From: Bradyrhizobium sp. AZCC 2176
GTDB lineage: Bacteria; Pseudomonadota; Alphaproteobacteria; Rhizobiales; Xanthobacteraceae
NCBI RefSeq assembly: GCF_036924645.1
Contig: NZ_JAZHRX010000001.1
Span: forward strand, 4,429,501 to 4,493,500
DNA: 64,000 nucleotides
Direction: 5' to 3'
Part shown: positions 26,916-36,424 of the stretch, in pieces
How positions within the stretch are numbered: position 1 is the stretch's first letter
Layout of the letters: every line of letters starts with the position of its first letter
Notes under the pieces: generated by a model
Told to the model about the DNA's origin: nothing
Database searches by the model: none
The model's input: only the letters and a program-made list of their open reading frames with translations
Program-made: the position numbers and the translations under genes

Positions 26916-28004
26916 ATGCGCCTGTTTCAAAACAGCGGGCTCTACCCGTCCTACCTCATGCGGCTGAATCAGCTCGCGGCGGAAGCGTCGAATTTCGAAG
27001 CGCGGCGTCGCACCTTTTTGGATGACCGCTTCGGCGCGCTGCATTTTCTGAAGCCGGTGCTTGATGGAGCTCCCGAGGCGTTCTTCACCAATGGGGATGA
27101 CGAAATCCTGCAGCGCCATTGGGCGCGCGAGCAGGGGATTGCGGGCAAGCCGACGCTCGAGGCCATCTTGCTCGCCCAGATCGAGCATCACCGGACCGAG
27201 GTTTTTTACAACCTGGATCCCGTGCGCTATCCCAGTGCGTTCGTTGACAAACTGCCCGGCTGCGTGAGGAAGACGTTTTGCTGGCGCGCTGCGCCGTCAG
27301 GAAATGCCGACCTGACCGCCTATGGTGCGGTGCTCGGAAACTTTCCGTCAATCCTCGAGTCCTGGCGCCGCATGGGTTGTCGTGCCGAATTGTTCTTTCC
27401 CGCGCTTGACCCCGTCATGGACGAGTATGGTCACGGCGATCGGCCGATCGACGTGCTTTTTGTCGGCGGCTATTCGCGACACCATACGGCGCGCGCGAAG
27501 GTGCTCGAACACGTGGCTAGCCTGGCCGGTAGCCACCGCATTGTGTATTGCCTCGACGCTTCGCGGCTGACATTGCTTGCGGAAAGCGCGATCGGCGGCT
27601 GGTTGCCATTACGAAAGCACCGCCGTCCCGATGCGATCGTAGAGATCGCCAAACCCCCGGTGTTCGGGCGACAGCTTTACGAACTCATCGGTTCCTCAAA
27701 AATCGTGCTCAACGGCGCCATCGACATGGCGGGCACGGATCGGGGAAACATGCGCTGCTTTGAAGCCATGGGGTGCGGCGCGTTGCTCGCGTCCGACGCT
27801 GGCGGCTATCCGGACGGAATGCAGCCGGGCGTGACCATCGAAACCTACGAGTCGCCGGAGCAGGCCACCGAAATCATTTCAAGTTGCCTGCAACAATGGC
27901 CGGAATCAGCCGGAATGGCCGGGCGGGGAAGAAACCTGGTCTCGCAGGCCTATAGCAAGGCTTCTCAATGGAAGCACTTTGCCGATCTCGTCGCGCGGAT
28001 TTAG
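26916..28004 (+). CDS. Glycosyltransferase, CgeB/GT1-like
   Basis: Protein of 362 residues. The N-terminal half is variable. The C-terminal half has a GT-B donor site: RPIDVLFVGGYSRHHTARAK, then SKIVLNGAIDMAGTDRGNMR and CFEAMGCGALLASDAGGYPD, the E-containing nucleotide-sugar motif. This arrangement matches the CgeB-like Glyco_trans_1_2 group. It starts 3 bp after the asnB remnant and is probably co-transcribed. Donor and acceptor sugars are unknown. Confidence 0.75.
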   Translation: MRLFQNSGLYPSYLMRLNQLAAEASNFEARRRTFLDDRFGALHFLKPVLDGAPEAFFTNGDDEILQRHWAREQGIAGKPTLEAILLAQIEHHRTEVFYNLDPVRYPSAFVDKLPGCVRKTFCWRAAPSGNADLTAYGAVLGNFPSILESWRRMGCRAELFFPALDPVMDEYGHGDRPIDVLFVGGYSRHHTARAKVLEHVASLAGSHRIVYCLDASRLTLLAESAIGGWLPLRKHRRPDAIVEIAKPPVFGRQLYELIGSSKIVLNGAIDMAGTDRGNMRCFEAMGCGALLASDAGGYPDGMQPGVTIETYESPEQATEIISSCLQQWPESAGMAGRGRNLVSQAYSKASQWKHFADLVARI

Positions 28005-28048
28005 CCGTGCTAGAGCGTTCACATGGTAAAGCGGGTGATCGGGCGTCG

Positions 28049-28891
28049 ATGATGCGTACGGATAATTTGGTTCATGGGGTGAAATGGCTGCTCGACGGGG
28101 CCGCCGTGCCGGTATTCAAGATGCGGCCGCGGCCCTTCAGTCCGGGTTACCAGACGGTGAAGCGCGGAATCATCATGTCAGCAATCGACAGCGGCCTGCT
28201 TCGTGATGGGAAAGAACTGCCGCGTTCCTATGGCGTCGCAATGGACGAAAGGGTGGTGGAGTATCCTTGGCTGTTTTCGCAGCTGACCAATGTCGGCAAA
28301 ATGCTCGATGCCGGTTCGACCTTCAATCACGACTTTCTCCTGCAACGGCCTCCGCTGCGGGGCTCCGATCTCACGATCATGACGCTGGCGCCGGAAAAGC
28401 GCTGCTATTGGCATGACGGCTATTCGTATGTGTTCGGCGATCTCAGGAGCACGATGTTTGCGGATCATGTATTCGATACGATTGCCAGCATTTCGACAAT
28501 CGAACACATCGGCTTGGACAACACGATGCTGTACACCGGAAATCCGGAAGATGCGGAGTCCGATGAAAGCGGCTTCGTTCCGGCCGTGAACGAGTTCAGG
28601 CGAATTCTCAAGCCTGGCGGCAATTGCTTCATCTCGGTGCCATTCGGCAAGCGAGACAATCTTGGCTGGTACCAGGTTTTCGACCTGGCTATGGTCGAGA
28701 AGATCGTGGAGACCTTTGGCCCGACGTCGCACCAGATCGACTATTTCGGATATTCGCGCGACGGCTGGTCCCGGCAGTCCGCTGATACGCTGGCCAACGC
28801 AACCGTCTATGATGTCCATACTGGCAAGGGATGGAGCGACGACCTGGCGGCATCCTCGCGCGCCGTGGCGTGCCTCCGGCTGACGGCATGA
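28049..28891 (+). CDS. SAM-dependent methyltransferase-like protein
   Basis: About 280 residues with a degenerate Rossmann methyltransferase core. The usual glycine-rich motif is replaced by [17 protein letters not shown], and the later landmarks [16 protein letters not shown] and [18 protein letters not shown] correspond to motifs post-I and II. It may methylate a glycan or use a related ligand. The start at the ATG at 28049 is uncertain (28052 is equally likely). The stop overlaps the next gene by 4 bp (ATGA), showing tight coupling. Confidence 0.72.
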   Translation: MMRTDNLVHGVKWLLDGAAVPVFKMRPRPFSPGYQTVKRGIIMSAIDSGLLRDGKELPRSYGVAMDERVVEYPWLFSQLTNVGKMLDAGSTFNHDFLLQRPPLRGSDLTIMTLAPEKRCYWHDGYSYVFGDLRSTMFADHVFDTIASISTIEHIGLDNTMLYTGNPEDAESDESGFVPAVNEFRRILKPGGNCFISVPFGKRDNLGWYQVFDLAMVEKIVETFGPTSHQIDYFGYSRDGWSRQSADTLANATVYDVHTGKGWSDDLAASSRAVACLRLTA

Positions 28892-29457
28892 ATGTCGATT
28901 ACCTGATTCAGCGGCTTTTGAGGCGCGCGACCTGCCGGTTGCAGCTCGATGCCGTGCTCGGCTCCAGTGCAAGAATCAGAAACATCCGAGGCGATGCGGA
29001 CAAAATCGTTGTCGGCAAACGCAGCCGCATCCTGGGCGAGCTGTTGACGTTCGCTCACGGCGGGGAGATTCAAATCGGGGAGTGGTGCTACGTGGGAGAA
29101 GGGACCCGGATCTGGTCGGCCGTCTCCATCGTCATTGGAAATCGCGTCCTGATCTCGCACAATGCGAATATTTTCGACAACTTGACCCATCCGCTGGGAG
29201 CGGCCGCACGGCACCGGCAAATCAGTGAAATCTTCACCCGCGGCCATCCGCGCGAAATCTCGCTCGATGAAAGTCCGGTGAAGATTTGCGACGATGCCTG
29301 GATTGGTGCCGGCGCAATGGTCTTGCGTGGGGTGACAGTGGGCGAGGGCGGCGTCGTGGCCGCCGGCGCGGTCGTCACCAAGGATGTCCCGGCCTTCTCC
29401 ATCGTTGCGGGAAATCCGGCCGTGCTCATCAGGGAGATCCCGCCCGATGAAAGGTGA
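28888..29457 (+). CDS. Left-handed beta-helix acyltransferase (LbH, acetyltransferase)
   Basis: Hexapeptide-repeat transferase of 189 residues. Repeats such as [20 protein letters not shown] and [20 protein letters not shown] build the beta-helix, and the loop with [15 protein letters not shown] carries the likely catalytic histidine. It ends with the usual [20 protein letters not shown]. Probably O-acetylates a sugar of the polysaccharide using acetyl-CoA. The start overlaps the previous stop and its end overlaps the next start by 11 bp. Confidence 0.85.
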   Translation: MNVDYLIQRLLRRATCRLQLDAVLGSSARIRNIRGDADKIVVGKRSRILGELLTFAHGGEIQIGEWCYVGEGTRIWSAVSIVIGNRVLISHNANIFDNLTHPLGAAARHRQISEIFTRGHPREISLDESPVKICDDAWIGAGAMVLRGVTVGEGGVVAAGAVVTKDVPAFSIVAGNPAVLIREIPPDER

Positions 29458-30304
29458 GCAAAAATTCACGACGTGGGAAGATGCCGTGATCTGGCTTCGA
29501 GACCAGCCGGACCGGCGGCAGCTGGTGCTCGACGCTTTCTATGATGATCCTCTGATCGCTGCCGCCGAGCGCTATTTTGCCGGTGCCGAATGGCAGGCGG
29601 TTTCGAGGCTTCTTCAAAACCGCACCGGCAAGGCGCTTGACGTCGGTGCCGGGCGCGGAATTGCCAGCTACGCGCTGGCGCGGAGCGGATTTGCGGTCAC
29701 TGCGCTCGAGCCAGATCCCAGCGCCGTGGTCGGAACGGCGGCAATCCGGGGGCTCGCCGCAGAGGCCCGCTTGCCGATCGAGGTGGTTGAGGAATTTTCC
29801 GAGCGCTTGCCCTTCGCTGACGATACATTCGATGTCGTGTTCGCACGGGCGGTGCTGCACCATATGCGCGATCTTGACAGCGCCTGCCGGGAAATGTTCC
29901 GCGTGCTTCGCCCCGGCGGAATGCTCATCGCCGCGCGCGAACACGTGATCAGCAAGGAGGTCGACCTCGAGGCATTCCTGGATCAGCATCCCCTGCATCA
30001 CCTCTATGGCGGCGAGCATGCATTTCTTCTCGATCGATATATCGGCGCGCTGAAGGCTGCGGGATTTTCCGCGATCGAGGTGCTTGCGCCGCTGAAGAGT
30101 CCGATCAATCTGTTTCCCTATACGATCGAGACGCTGCGAACGGCCGTCGTGGAAAGATTGAGCAGCAAAATTCCGGTGAAGCCTCTGTGGCGCGCTGCGC
30201 TTGCTTCCAAGGGCGTTTTCATGTCGCTGCTTTCGGTGGCAGAGCGCTTTGACCACCGGCCCGGCCGGCTCTATTCGTTTGTCTGTCACAAGGCACAGTC
30301 ATGA
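29447..30304 (+). CDS. Class I SAM-dependent methyltransferase
   Basis: Protein of 285 residues with a clear methyltransferase fold: motif [19 protein letters not shown], acidic motif [10 protein letters not shown], and [20 protein letters not shown] then [17 protein letters not shown]. The C-terminal half is helical and would shape the acceptor site. It starts inside the end of the acetyltransferase gene and overlaps the next gene by 4 bp, so it belongs to the same operon. Likely a sugar O-methylation, but the target is unknown. Confidence 0.85.
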   Translation: MKGEQKFTTWEDAVIWLRDQPDRRQLVLDAFYDDPLIAAAERYFAGAEWQAVSRLLQNRTGKALDVGAGRGIASYALARSGFAVTALEPDPSAVVGTAAIRGLAAEARLPIEVVEEFSERLPFADDTFDVVFARAVLHHMRDLDSACREMFRVLRPGGMLIAAREHVISKEVDLEAFLDQHPLHHLYGGEHAFLLDRYIGALKAAGFSAIEVLAPLKSPINLFPYTIETLRTAVVERLSSKIPVKPLWRAALASKGVFMSLLSVAERFDHRPGRLYSFVCHKAQS

Positions 30305-31230
30305 ACATGTGGGTCACCGGCGCCAATGGCTTCATCGGCCGGCATCTGGTTCGGGTGTTGGCTGATCGGGGCAATCGCGTTCACGGCATCGGCCACGGCG
30401 CGATTGGCGACGCCGAAAGGGGTCGCATCGGGCTGGGGCATTGGCTGAACGGCGAGATCGACGCGGCCAATCTCAATGCGCTTGCGGAGCGCTCCGGATT
30501 GCCGTCGACGATCTTCCATCTGGCCGGCGGGTCTTCGGTTGGGCTGTCGATCGCGCTGCCGTTTGAGGACTTTTCGCGCACCGTTGCGAGTACGGCCAGA
30601 TTGCTGGAGTGGCTGCGCGGTTCCGCCAGGGATTGCCGCTTGATCGTGGCGTCGAGCGCAGCGGTCTACGGTGCGGGTCACGATGGGGCGATTGCGGTGG
30701 ATGCCGCCACGTTGCCGATGTCGCCTTATGGGCAGCACAAGCTGATGATGGAGCAATTGTGCCGAAGCTATGCCATTACTTTTGGCGTGCGCAGCACGGT
30801 GGCGCGGCTGTTCTCGGTCTACGGGCCGAACCTGCGCAAGCAATTGCCGTGGGACATCTGCTCCCGCTTGCAAGCAGGAGAGCGAAACCTGGTGCTGGGA
30901 GGTACAGGTGCGGAGGTGCGTGACTGGATCGATGTCCGTGACGTCGCTCGGCTTATGGCTGAGATCGGCGGATGGCCGCAGCCGGAGACCTTTCAAGTGA
31001 TCAACGCCGGATCCGGTCTCGGAACGAACGTGGCGCGGGTTGCCGCAATCCTTGCAGAATGCTGGGGCGGAAGCCCATCGGTGCAGTTTTCGGGCATCGT
31101 CCGAGCCGGCGATCCGCCAAGTTTGCTGGCGGACGGCTCGATGCTGCGCGCTCTGCCCTTTGACTGGAAGATCCCGGTTGAACAGGGCTTTGCGGACTAT
31201 GTTTCGTGGTTCAAGGATCAGATCCGGTGA
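30301..31230 (+). CDS. NAD-dependent sugar epimerase/dehydratase (extended SDR)
   Basis: SDR protein of 309 residues with NAD motif VTGANGFIGRHLVRVL at the N-terminus, the catalytic serine region IVASSAAVYG, and YGQHKLMMEQLCRSY carrying the YxxxK pair. The later RLFSVYGPNLRKQLPWDI and the segment VRDWIDVRDVARLM are typical of nucleotide-sugar epimerases. It probably modifies a nucleotide sugar used by the neighbouring transferases. Both ends overlap neighbours (ATGA upstream, GTGA downstream). Confidence 0.85.
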   Translation: MNMWVTGANGFIGRHLVRVLADRGNRVHGIGHGAIGDAERGRIGLGHWLNGEIDAANLNALAERSGLPSTIFHLAGGSSVGLSIALPFEDFSRTVASTARLLEWLRGSARDCRLIVASSAAVYGAGHDGAIAVDAATLPMSPYGQHKLMMEQLCRSYAITFGVRSTVARLFSVYGPNLRKQLPWDICSRLQAGERNLVLGGTGAEVRDWIDVRDVARLMAEIGGWPQPETFQVINAGSGLGTNVARVAAILAECWGGSPSVQFSGIVRAGDPPSLLADGSMLRALPFDWKIPVEQGFADYVSWFKDQIR

Positions 31231-32399
31231 ACCTGCGAGCGCCGCTGCGCCTCGGGTTTACGCATATTCCCCGTCGGCTTTGGGCCGGCGGCTACAACTA
31301 TCAAAGCAATCTCTTTGCGGCGCTAAGCAGGTTCCGCCCGGGCGAATTTACTCCCGTCCTGTTCGCCGGGACAGGTAGCGACGATGCCGATCTTGCGCCG
31401 CTTGCGGCGATACCGGGCGTGGAGGTTGTGCGGTCGCCGGCCTTCGAGCGCCGCGCCGGTTTGGTTGCAGCGCTTGCGCTGGGACTGGACCGGGCGGCGG
31501 CGGCAGAATTCCGGACGCAGGGCATCAATGCCGTCTTTGAATCCGCACGTTTTTTCGGCTGGCGTCTGCCCTATCCGGCGGTGGCCTGGTTTCCCGATTT
31601 TCAGCATCGACGGTTGCCTCAGCTTTTTCCGGCGGCGGCGCGGTGGCGTCGCGAGGCCGGTTTCCGCATTCAGATCGCATCCGGGCGGACCGTCATGCTG
31701 AGCAGCGAAAGCGCGCATCGTGACTTCAGGAAATTCTACCCCGGAGCGAAGAATGAGGTCTGTGTGGTTCGTTTCGCGACTCAGCCATCGCCGGCGCTCC
31801 TGACCGCAAATCCGGCTGAGGTAATTGCACAACACCGGTTGCCCGAAAAATACTTCTACCTGCCAAATCAATTTTACAGGCACAAGAACCACCAGGTGGT
31901 CATCGATGCACTGACCATCCTGGTGCAACGTGAGTTCGATATCGTTGTGTGCGCGTCAGGCAGCACCGAAGATCCACGAGAGCGCGGATACTTCGATAGT
32001 GTAATGACTGAGGTCCGAAGTCGCGGCCTTGAGAAGTCTTTTCGTCATCTGGGAATGATTCCGCCGTCTCAGGTATACGCGCTGTTGCGGAACTCCGTTG
32101 CCCTGATAAATCCATCTCGATTCGAGGGATGGAGTACAACCGTCGAAGAGGCGAAATCGTTCGGCGTTCCATTGATCTTGTCTGATCTCGACGTGCACCG
32201 CGAGCAGACCGACGGCGCGGCGCGCTATTTCGGGATCGACGATCCCGTCACCCTGGCCGATCACCTCATAGGCGCGTCGCAGGAGTCCCAAGCCTCAGTC
32301 GTTCGTAACGTCGTCCCGCATCAGGAGTACCGGGTCGCAGCATTTGCGGCGGATTTTGCCAACACAATTCATCGAGCCATGCAGGTTTCGCCATCCTGA
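31227..32399 (+). CDS. GT4-type glycosyltransferase
   Basis: GT-B glycosyltransferase of about 390 residues. The middle segment EKYFYLPNQFYRHKNHQVVI opens the donor domain. It is followed by GMIPPSQVYALLRNSVALIN and PSRFEGWSTTVEEAKSFGVP, the EX7E-like donor-binding motif. I choose the GTG at 31227, which overlaps the epimerase stop (GTGA) as elsewhere in this operon; an ATG at 31206 is possible. It is the last gene of the first rightward glycan block. Confidence 0.85.
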   Translation: MNLRAPLRLGFTHIPRRLWAGGYNYQSNLFAALSRFRPGEFTPVLFAGTGSDDADLAPLAAIPGVEVVRSPAFERRAGLVAALALGLDRAAAAEFRTQGINAVFESARFFGWRLPYPAVAWFPDFQHRRLPQLFPAAARWRREAGFRIQIASGRTVMLSSESAHRDFRKFYPGAKNEVCVVRFATQPSPALLTANPAEVIAQHRLPEKYFYLPNQFYRHKNHQVVIDALTILVQREFDIVVCASGSTEDPRERGYFDSVMTEVRSRGLEKSFRHLGMIPPSQVYALLRNSVALINPSRFEGWSTTVEEAKSFGVPLILSDLDVHREQTDGAARYFGIDDPVTLADHLIGASQESQASVVRNVVPHQEYRVAAFAADFANTIHRAMQVSPS

Positions 32400-32427
32400 A
32401 AACCTCGCTGCAGGATTGGGGGCAGTC

Positions 32428-33294
32428 CTAGTCAAAAACCGGATTGAACATTCTTGGATTCCAGCCGAAGTCTTCTCGCGCGGGGGTGGAATCGAACGCC
32501 ATATCTTTCGTCATTCGGGTGCCCATTGCCGCGTTTGCGCCGGGAAAAAGTGGTTTTGCAATGATAAAGGCCGCCTTCCACCAGAAAGGCGATATTGAAA
32601 TAGTACGCCGCGGCAGCCGCAGCCCGTCAAAAATTCGATCGATCATTTCGCGGTAAGTAAGAGTTTCACCGCCAGGCAAGGAATAGACCTTTCTGGCTGC
32701 GGCCGGACTGGATGCAGCGGAAATGGCTCCGATCGCCAGATCCTCCGCGTGCACCGGTTGCCGCAAGCCTCGCCCTCCGCCGACAATAGGCATAAAGCCA
32801 AATCTACGGATAAGCTTCGACAACGGCGTAATATTGCGATCTCGACCTTCGGCATAAATCAGCGTCGGACGCAATATCGTCCAACCAACATTGCTTTGAT
32901 CACAAAGTGCGGCGATTTCTCGCTCTGCCTCAGCGAGTTTCTTCAGGGTCTCTCGCTCCGAGACGATTTCACTATCAATTTTTGTTATGACGCTGGTCGA
33001 ACTGAAGACAACGACTCGCTTCAATAAGGGATTGAAAAGGTACGGAAGCGCCGTCGGCAACAGGATCGCGCTTGCTGTGCAGTATAGTGTCGCAAATGGG
33101 GGAAGCCGGAATGCCTCAGGATTCTTTAGGTCCCCCTGGAACCAGTCAACGCCAGCTCCGGCTTGCCGGGACCTGGAGATAGCAAGCGGTCGCTGTCCGC
33201 CGCGGACGAGGTGCTCAACGATATAACCACCCGTAATCCCGGTGGCGCCTATCACCAGGCTCTTCGCCTGTTTCGAATCTGTTTTCGCGTCCAC
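32428..33294 (-). CDS. NAD(P)-dependent epimerase/dehydratase (SDR)
   Basis: SDR protein of 288 residues. The N-terminal motif VIGATGITGGYIVEHL binds the dinucleotide, VVVFSSTSVITK is the serine region, and TILRPTLIYAEGRDRNITPL is the substrate-binding stretch. The typical YxxxK pair is not obvious, so the reductase chemistry is uncertain. Proteins of this shape in glycan loci act as 4-ketoreductases or epimerases on N-acetyl sugars. It is a single minus-strand gene between two plus-strand blocks, convergent with the glycosyltransferase gene (28-bp gap). Confidence 0.8.
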   Translation of the reverse strand: MDAKTDSKQAKSLVIGATGITGGYIVEHLVRGGQRPLAISRSRQAGAGVDWFQGDLKNPEAFRLPPFATLYCTASAILLPTALPYLFNPLLKRVVVFSSTSVITKIDSEIVSERETLKKLAEAEREIAALCDQSNVGWTILRPTLIYAEGRDRNITPLSKLIRRFGFMPIVGGGRGLRQPVHAEDLAIGAISAASSPAAARKVYSLPGGETLTYREMIDRIFDGLRLPRRTISISPFWWKAAFIIAKPLFPGANAAMGTRMTKDMAFDSTPAREDFGWNPRMFNPVFD

Positions 33295-33647
33295 CTAGCC
33301 TACTCGCTCTCGAACCCCAAAAATAACTGGGCGCAGGATGAGTTCTCGCATTCATAAAGCATCAGCGCCAGTATTCAAAGCGATGCAAATCAGTCGAGTC
33401 GTTCTCCAAAGGCACAGGAACGACTTATCGATGGCCGGCATCCGAAGGCTCGACGCCGCGTGGCGAAAGTTTCGGTGAGGGAATGCCTTGATAGGCTCCT
33501 GATCCATCGTGGACATACAAGATATTGAAAATGATAGCAGCTTCGGCTATCTGGTGTGCCGGCCGTGATTGTACAATTGTTGGGACAACGTACGATAACG
33601 GGATGGGTCGTCGGGCGCTCTTTGGCGCGAACCGCAAAGGGTGATGC
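33295..33647. promoter_or_regulatory. 353-bp divergent intergenic region
   Basis: No gene is supported here. It separates the minus-strand SDR from the plus-strand WlbA-like gene and so should hold promoters for both. An ACAATTGT palindrome lies near 33572-33579, and a weak promoter-like pair (TTGAAA with TATCTG) lies near 33525-33553. The WlbA-like gene is preceded by AAAGG at 33636-33640. No repeat or RNA gene is seen. Confidence 0.4.
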
Positions 33648-34709
33648 GTGATCAAGTTTGGCTTGCTAGGCTGCGGACGCATTGCGAAACGCCACTCCGA
33701 TCTCCTGGGGGGCGGCCACATCCCTGGAGCCGAGCTCGTTGCGGTCTGCGACGAGGTGCGTGAGCGCGCCGACGCCATTGCCGCGAAGTTTAACGTGCCG
33801 GCATTCTACGATATCGATGATTTTCTTGGCCGAAAGGATATCCAGGCGGTTTCGGTGCTGACACCCAGCGGCATGCATCCCGCTCATGTCATTGCCGCGG
33901 CCAAAGCGGGCAAGCACGTTATCGTCGAAAAGCCGATGGCTCTTCGTCTTGAAGACGCTGATGCTATGATACGTGCCTGCGACGCCGCGGCAGTTAAGCT
34001 GTTCGTCGTCAAGCAGAATCGATTCAATGTTCCCGTGGTCAAGGCGCGCGAGGCGCTTGACGCCGGTCGGTTCGGTCGCCTTGTGCTCGGTACTGTCAGA
34101 GTGCGCTGGTGTCGCGATCAAGCCTACTATGATCAAGATAAATGGCGTGGAACCTGGGCGTATGATGGTGGCGTTCTGGCCAATCAGGCCAGTCACCACA
34201 TCGATATGCTGGAATGGTTTTTCGGTGACGTGGTCAGCGTACATGCCCGAGCGGCAACAGCGTTGGTGAATATCGAGACCGAAGATACTGCAGTGGCGAC
34301 GCTTAAATTCAAGAATGGCGCACTCGGAATTATTGAAGCGACAACCGCGATCAGGCCCAAGGATCTCGAAGGCTCGTTGTCGATACTGGGAGAGAAGGGA
34401 GCTGTCGAAATTGCAGGCTTTGCCGTCAATAAAATCCGGCATTGGCATTTTACAGAAGAACTTGCGGCAGACAAAGACGTGATTGAGAAGTTTTCCGTCA
34501 ATCCGCCAAACGTCTACGGCTTTGGTCATCAGGCGTATTACGAGCACGTCATCAAATGCCTCAACAACCAGAGCTCCGCACTCGTTGACGGTCTACAGGG
34601 TCGCAAAAGTCTCGAGCTGATATCCGCGTTGTATGAGTCAATTGAAACGGGCAAGGAAGTTTCGGTGAATTTCGTTCCGCAGTTGTGTCGCCTTGGGGAG
34701 CTGCCGTGA
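33648..34709 (+). CDS. wlbA: Gfo/Idh/MocA sugar dehydrogenase, WlbA/WbpB-like
   Basis: NAD-dependent dehydrogenase of 353 residues that likely oxidises C3 of a UDP-N-acetylaminouronate. The Rossmann motif FGLLGCGRIAKRH is at the N-terminus, VIVEKPMALRLEDADAMI holds the EKP motif, and GVLANQASHHIDMLEWFFGD contains the catalytic histidine region. The start is GTG at 33648 behind AAAGG. The next two genes match the acetyltransferase and aminotransferase that complete this route, which supports the assignment. The matching UDP-GlcNAc 6-dehydrogenase is not in the window. Confidence 0.8.
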   Translation: MIKFGLLGCGRIAKRHSDLLGGGHIPGAELVAVCDEVRERADAIAAKFNVPAFYDIDDFLGRKDIQAVSVLTPSGMHPAHVIAAAKAGKHVIVEKPMALRLEDADAMIRACDAAAVKLFVVKQNRFNVPVVKAREALDAGRFGRLVLGTVRVRWCRDQAYYDQDKWRGTWAYDGGVLANQASHHIDMLEWFFGDVVSVHARAATALVNIETEDTAVATLKFKNGALGIIEATTAIRPKDLEGSLSILGEKGAVEIAGFAVNKIRHWHFTEELAADKDVIEKFSVNPPNVYGFGHQAYYEHVIKCLNNQSSALVDGLQGRKSLELISALYESIETGKEVSVNFVPQLCRLGELP

Positions 34710-35173
34710 GTGACCCCGAGATTCGACACGTATGTGTGCGTGATGTGCAATTCGGCGCTCGCGTAAGCATCGTCGAGCCCTGCAATCTCTACGGCTGCGA
34801 AATTGGAGATGACTGTTTCATCGGTCCCTTCACCGAGGTCCAGAAAGGCGTACGCATCGGCGCACGCACGCGAGTTCAGTCTCATGCCTTCGTATGCGAG
34901 CTTGTTAATATCGGCGATGACTGTTTTATCGGTCACGGAGTGATGTTCATCAACGACACCTTTTCCACTGGGCGGCCGGCTGGTGGTCGCAAAGAGCTGT
35001 GGCGTTCTACAACTATCGGCAATCGCGTTTCCATTGGATCCGGCGCGACTATTCTCCCGGTCAGAATTTGCGACGATGTGGTAGTCGGTGCGGGTGCCGT
35101 CGTTACAAAGGACATCACAGCATCAGGATCTTACGTTGGAAATCCGGCGCGGCGTATGCAGGCGCTTCGGTAG
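34706..35173 (+). CDS. wlbB: Hexapeptide N-acetyltransferase, WlbB/WbpD-like
   Basis: Left-handed beta-helix acyltransferase of 155 residues with repeats such as CEIGDDCFIGPFTEVQKGVR, IGARTRVQSHAFVCELVNIG and [20 protein letters not shown]. The conserved loop FIGHGVMFINDTF carries the histidine and asparagine seen in UDP-sugar N-acetyltransferases. It likely adds the 3-acetamido group to a UDP-diaminouronate. The GTG start at 34706 overlaps the dehydrogenase stop (GTGA). Confidence 0.83.
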   Translation: MSDPEIRHVCVRDVQFGARVSIVEPCNLYGCEIGDDCFIGPFTEVQKGVRIGARTRVQSHAFVCELVNIGDDCFIGHGVMFINDTFSTGRPAGGRKELWRSTTIGNRVSIGSGATILPVRICDDVVVGAGAVVTKDITASGSYVGNPARRMQALR

Positions 35174-35187
35174 CGCGTCATTATTGG

Positions 35188-36312
35188 ATGTCTGAAAGAA
35201 AGTTCCTGCCGATGGCAGTACCCTACGCCGATCTTCATCTACAGTACGAAAGCATCAGGCCGGACATCGACGCCGCGATCGCAGCCGTCATTCGTGACAG
35301 TTCGTTCATTCGCGGGCCCCATGTGGACGCGTTCGAGAGCGCATTTGCGAACGCTGTTGATGCTCCTTACTGTGTGTCTTGCGCCAACGGCACTGATGCA
35401 CTCTATATTGCCATGGCCGCGCTGAAGGTAAAATCGGGTGACGAGGTCATCACGACCGCACATTCGTGGATCAGCACTTCGGCCATGATTACTCATTCCG
35501 GTGCCACCGTGGTGTTTTGTGACACAGAGGCTCAGACTTTTACCATCGATCCCGCAGCAATTGAAAATGCCATCACTCCGCGTACGGTCGGAATCATTCC
35601 GGTCCATCTCTACGGCCAACCCGCCGACATGGGTGCCATCATGGCAATCGCTCGTAAGCATGGCTTGTGGGTGATCGAGGATTGTGCGCAAGCGCATTTG
35701 GCGCGGTACGAAGGCCAGCAGGTCGGCACTTTTGGTGATGCCGGGACATACTCGTTTTATCCAGGCAAGAACCTTGGGGCGATGGGTGATGCCGGTGCCA
35801 TCGTCACCAGCCGCCCCGATCTCGCCGAAAGGATGGCGATGCTGGCGCGGCACGGCGGTCTTGTGAAGCATCAGCATCGGATAGAGGGAATTAACAGCCG
35901 TTTGGACGGTCTGCAGGCCGCAATTCTATCCGCGAAGCTGCCGCATCTGCCGCGCTGGACACGAGCTCGGCAGGCGGCTGCTGCGGTCTATGACAGCGGT
36001 CTCGGTCAGATTGAGGATGTCGTCGTGCCGCAGATCGCTCCTGGTCGTACACACGTCTATCACCTCTACACCATTCAGCATCGGCAACGTGATGAGCTTG
36101 CCGCTCATTTGAAGGCGAACGGCGTGCAGACCGCCGTCAACTATCCCATTGCGCTTCCGTTTCTGGAAGCCTATCGGCGTTTGGGGCTTCATCCCGAGCA
36201 GTTTCCGAATGCCTATCGGCATCAGAGCCGCATTCTGTCGTTGCCGATGTTTGCTGAAATCACGGCACAGCAGCAGAAGGCGGTAGTCGATCTCATCCGC
36301 GCCTTTGGTTAG
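35188..36312 (+). CDS. wlbC: DegT-family sugar aminotransferase, WlbC/WbpE-like
   Basis: PLP-dependent nucleotide-sugar aminotransferase of about 374 residues. It has the start VPYADLHLQYESIRPDIDAA, CANGTDALYIAMAAL, the PLP-contacting IEDCAQAHLARYEG, and the lysine region GTYSFYPGKNLGAMGDAGAI. With the two preceding genes it can convert a UDP-3-keto sugar acid to the 3-amino and then 3-acetamido form. The start at 35188 is chosen for length; the ATG at 35212 is an alternative. Confidence 0.85.
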   Translation: MSERKFLPMAVPYADLHLQYESIRPDIDAAIAAVIRDSSFIRGPHVDAFESAFANAVDAPYCVSCANGTDALYIAMAALKVKSGDEVITTAHSWISTSAMITHSGATVVFCDTEAQTFTIDPAAIENAITPRTVGIIPVHLYGQPADMGAIMAIARKHGLWVIEDCAQAHLARYEGQQVGTFGDAGTYSFYPGKNLGAMGDAGAIVTSRPDLAERMAMLARHGGLVKHQHRIEGINSRLDGLQAAILSAKLPHLPRWTRARQAAAAVYDSGLGQIEDVVVPQIAPGRTHVYHLYTIQHRQRDELAAHLKANGVQTAVNYPIALPFLEAYRRLGLHPEQFPNAYRHQSRILSLPMFAEITAQQQKAVVDLIRAFG

Positions 36313-36424
36313 TCATGCCCGTCTAGTTGATTTTTGGTGAGCGTTTTTCACTGACTGAGCAATCTTATCATGCTTCTTCATCAGGTAGCAGGCTAGTATG
36401 ACATACTTCTAGCGGAAGGTAGCG

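Noticed and set aside
36411..36424. Possible second ops-like site (GGAAGGTAGCGATG) before the polymerase-like gene
   Set aside because: Only the GGTAGCG core fits, and the sequence is already explained as the ribosome-binding site of that gene.
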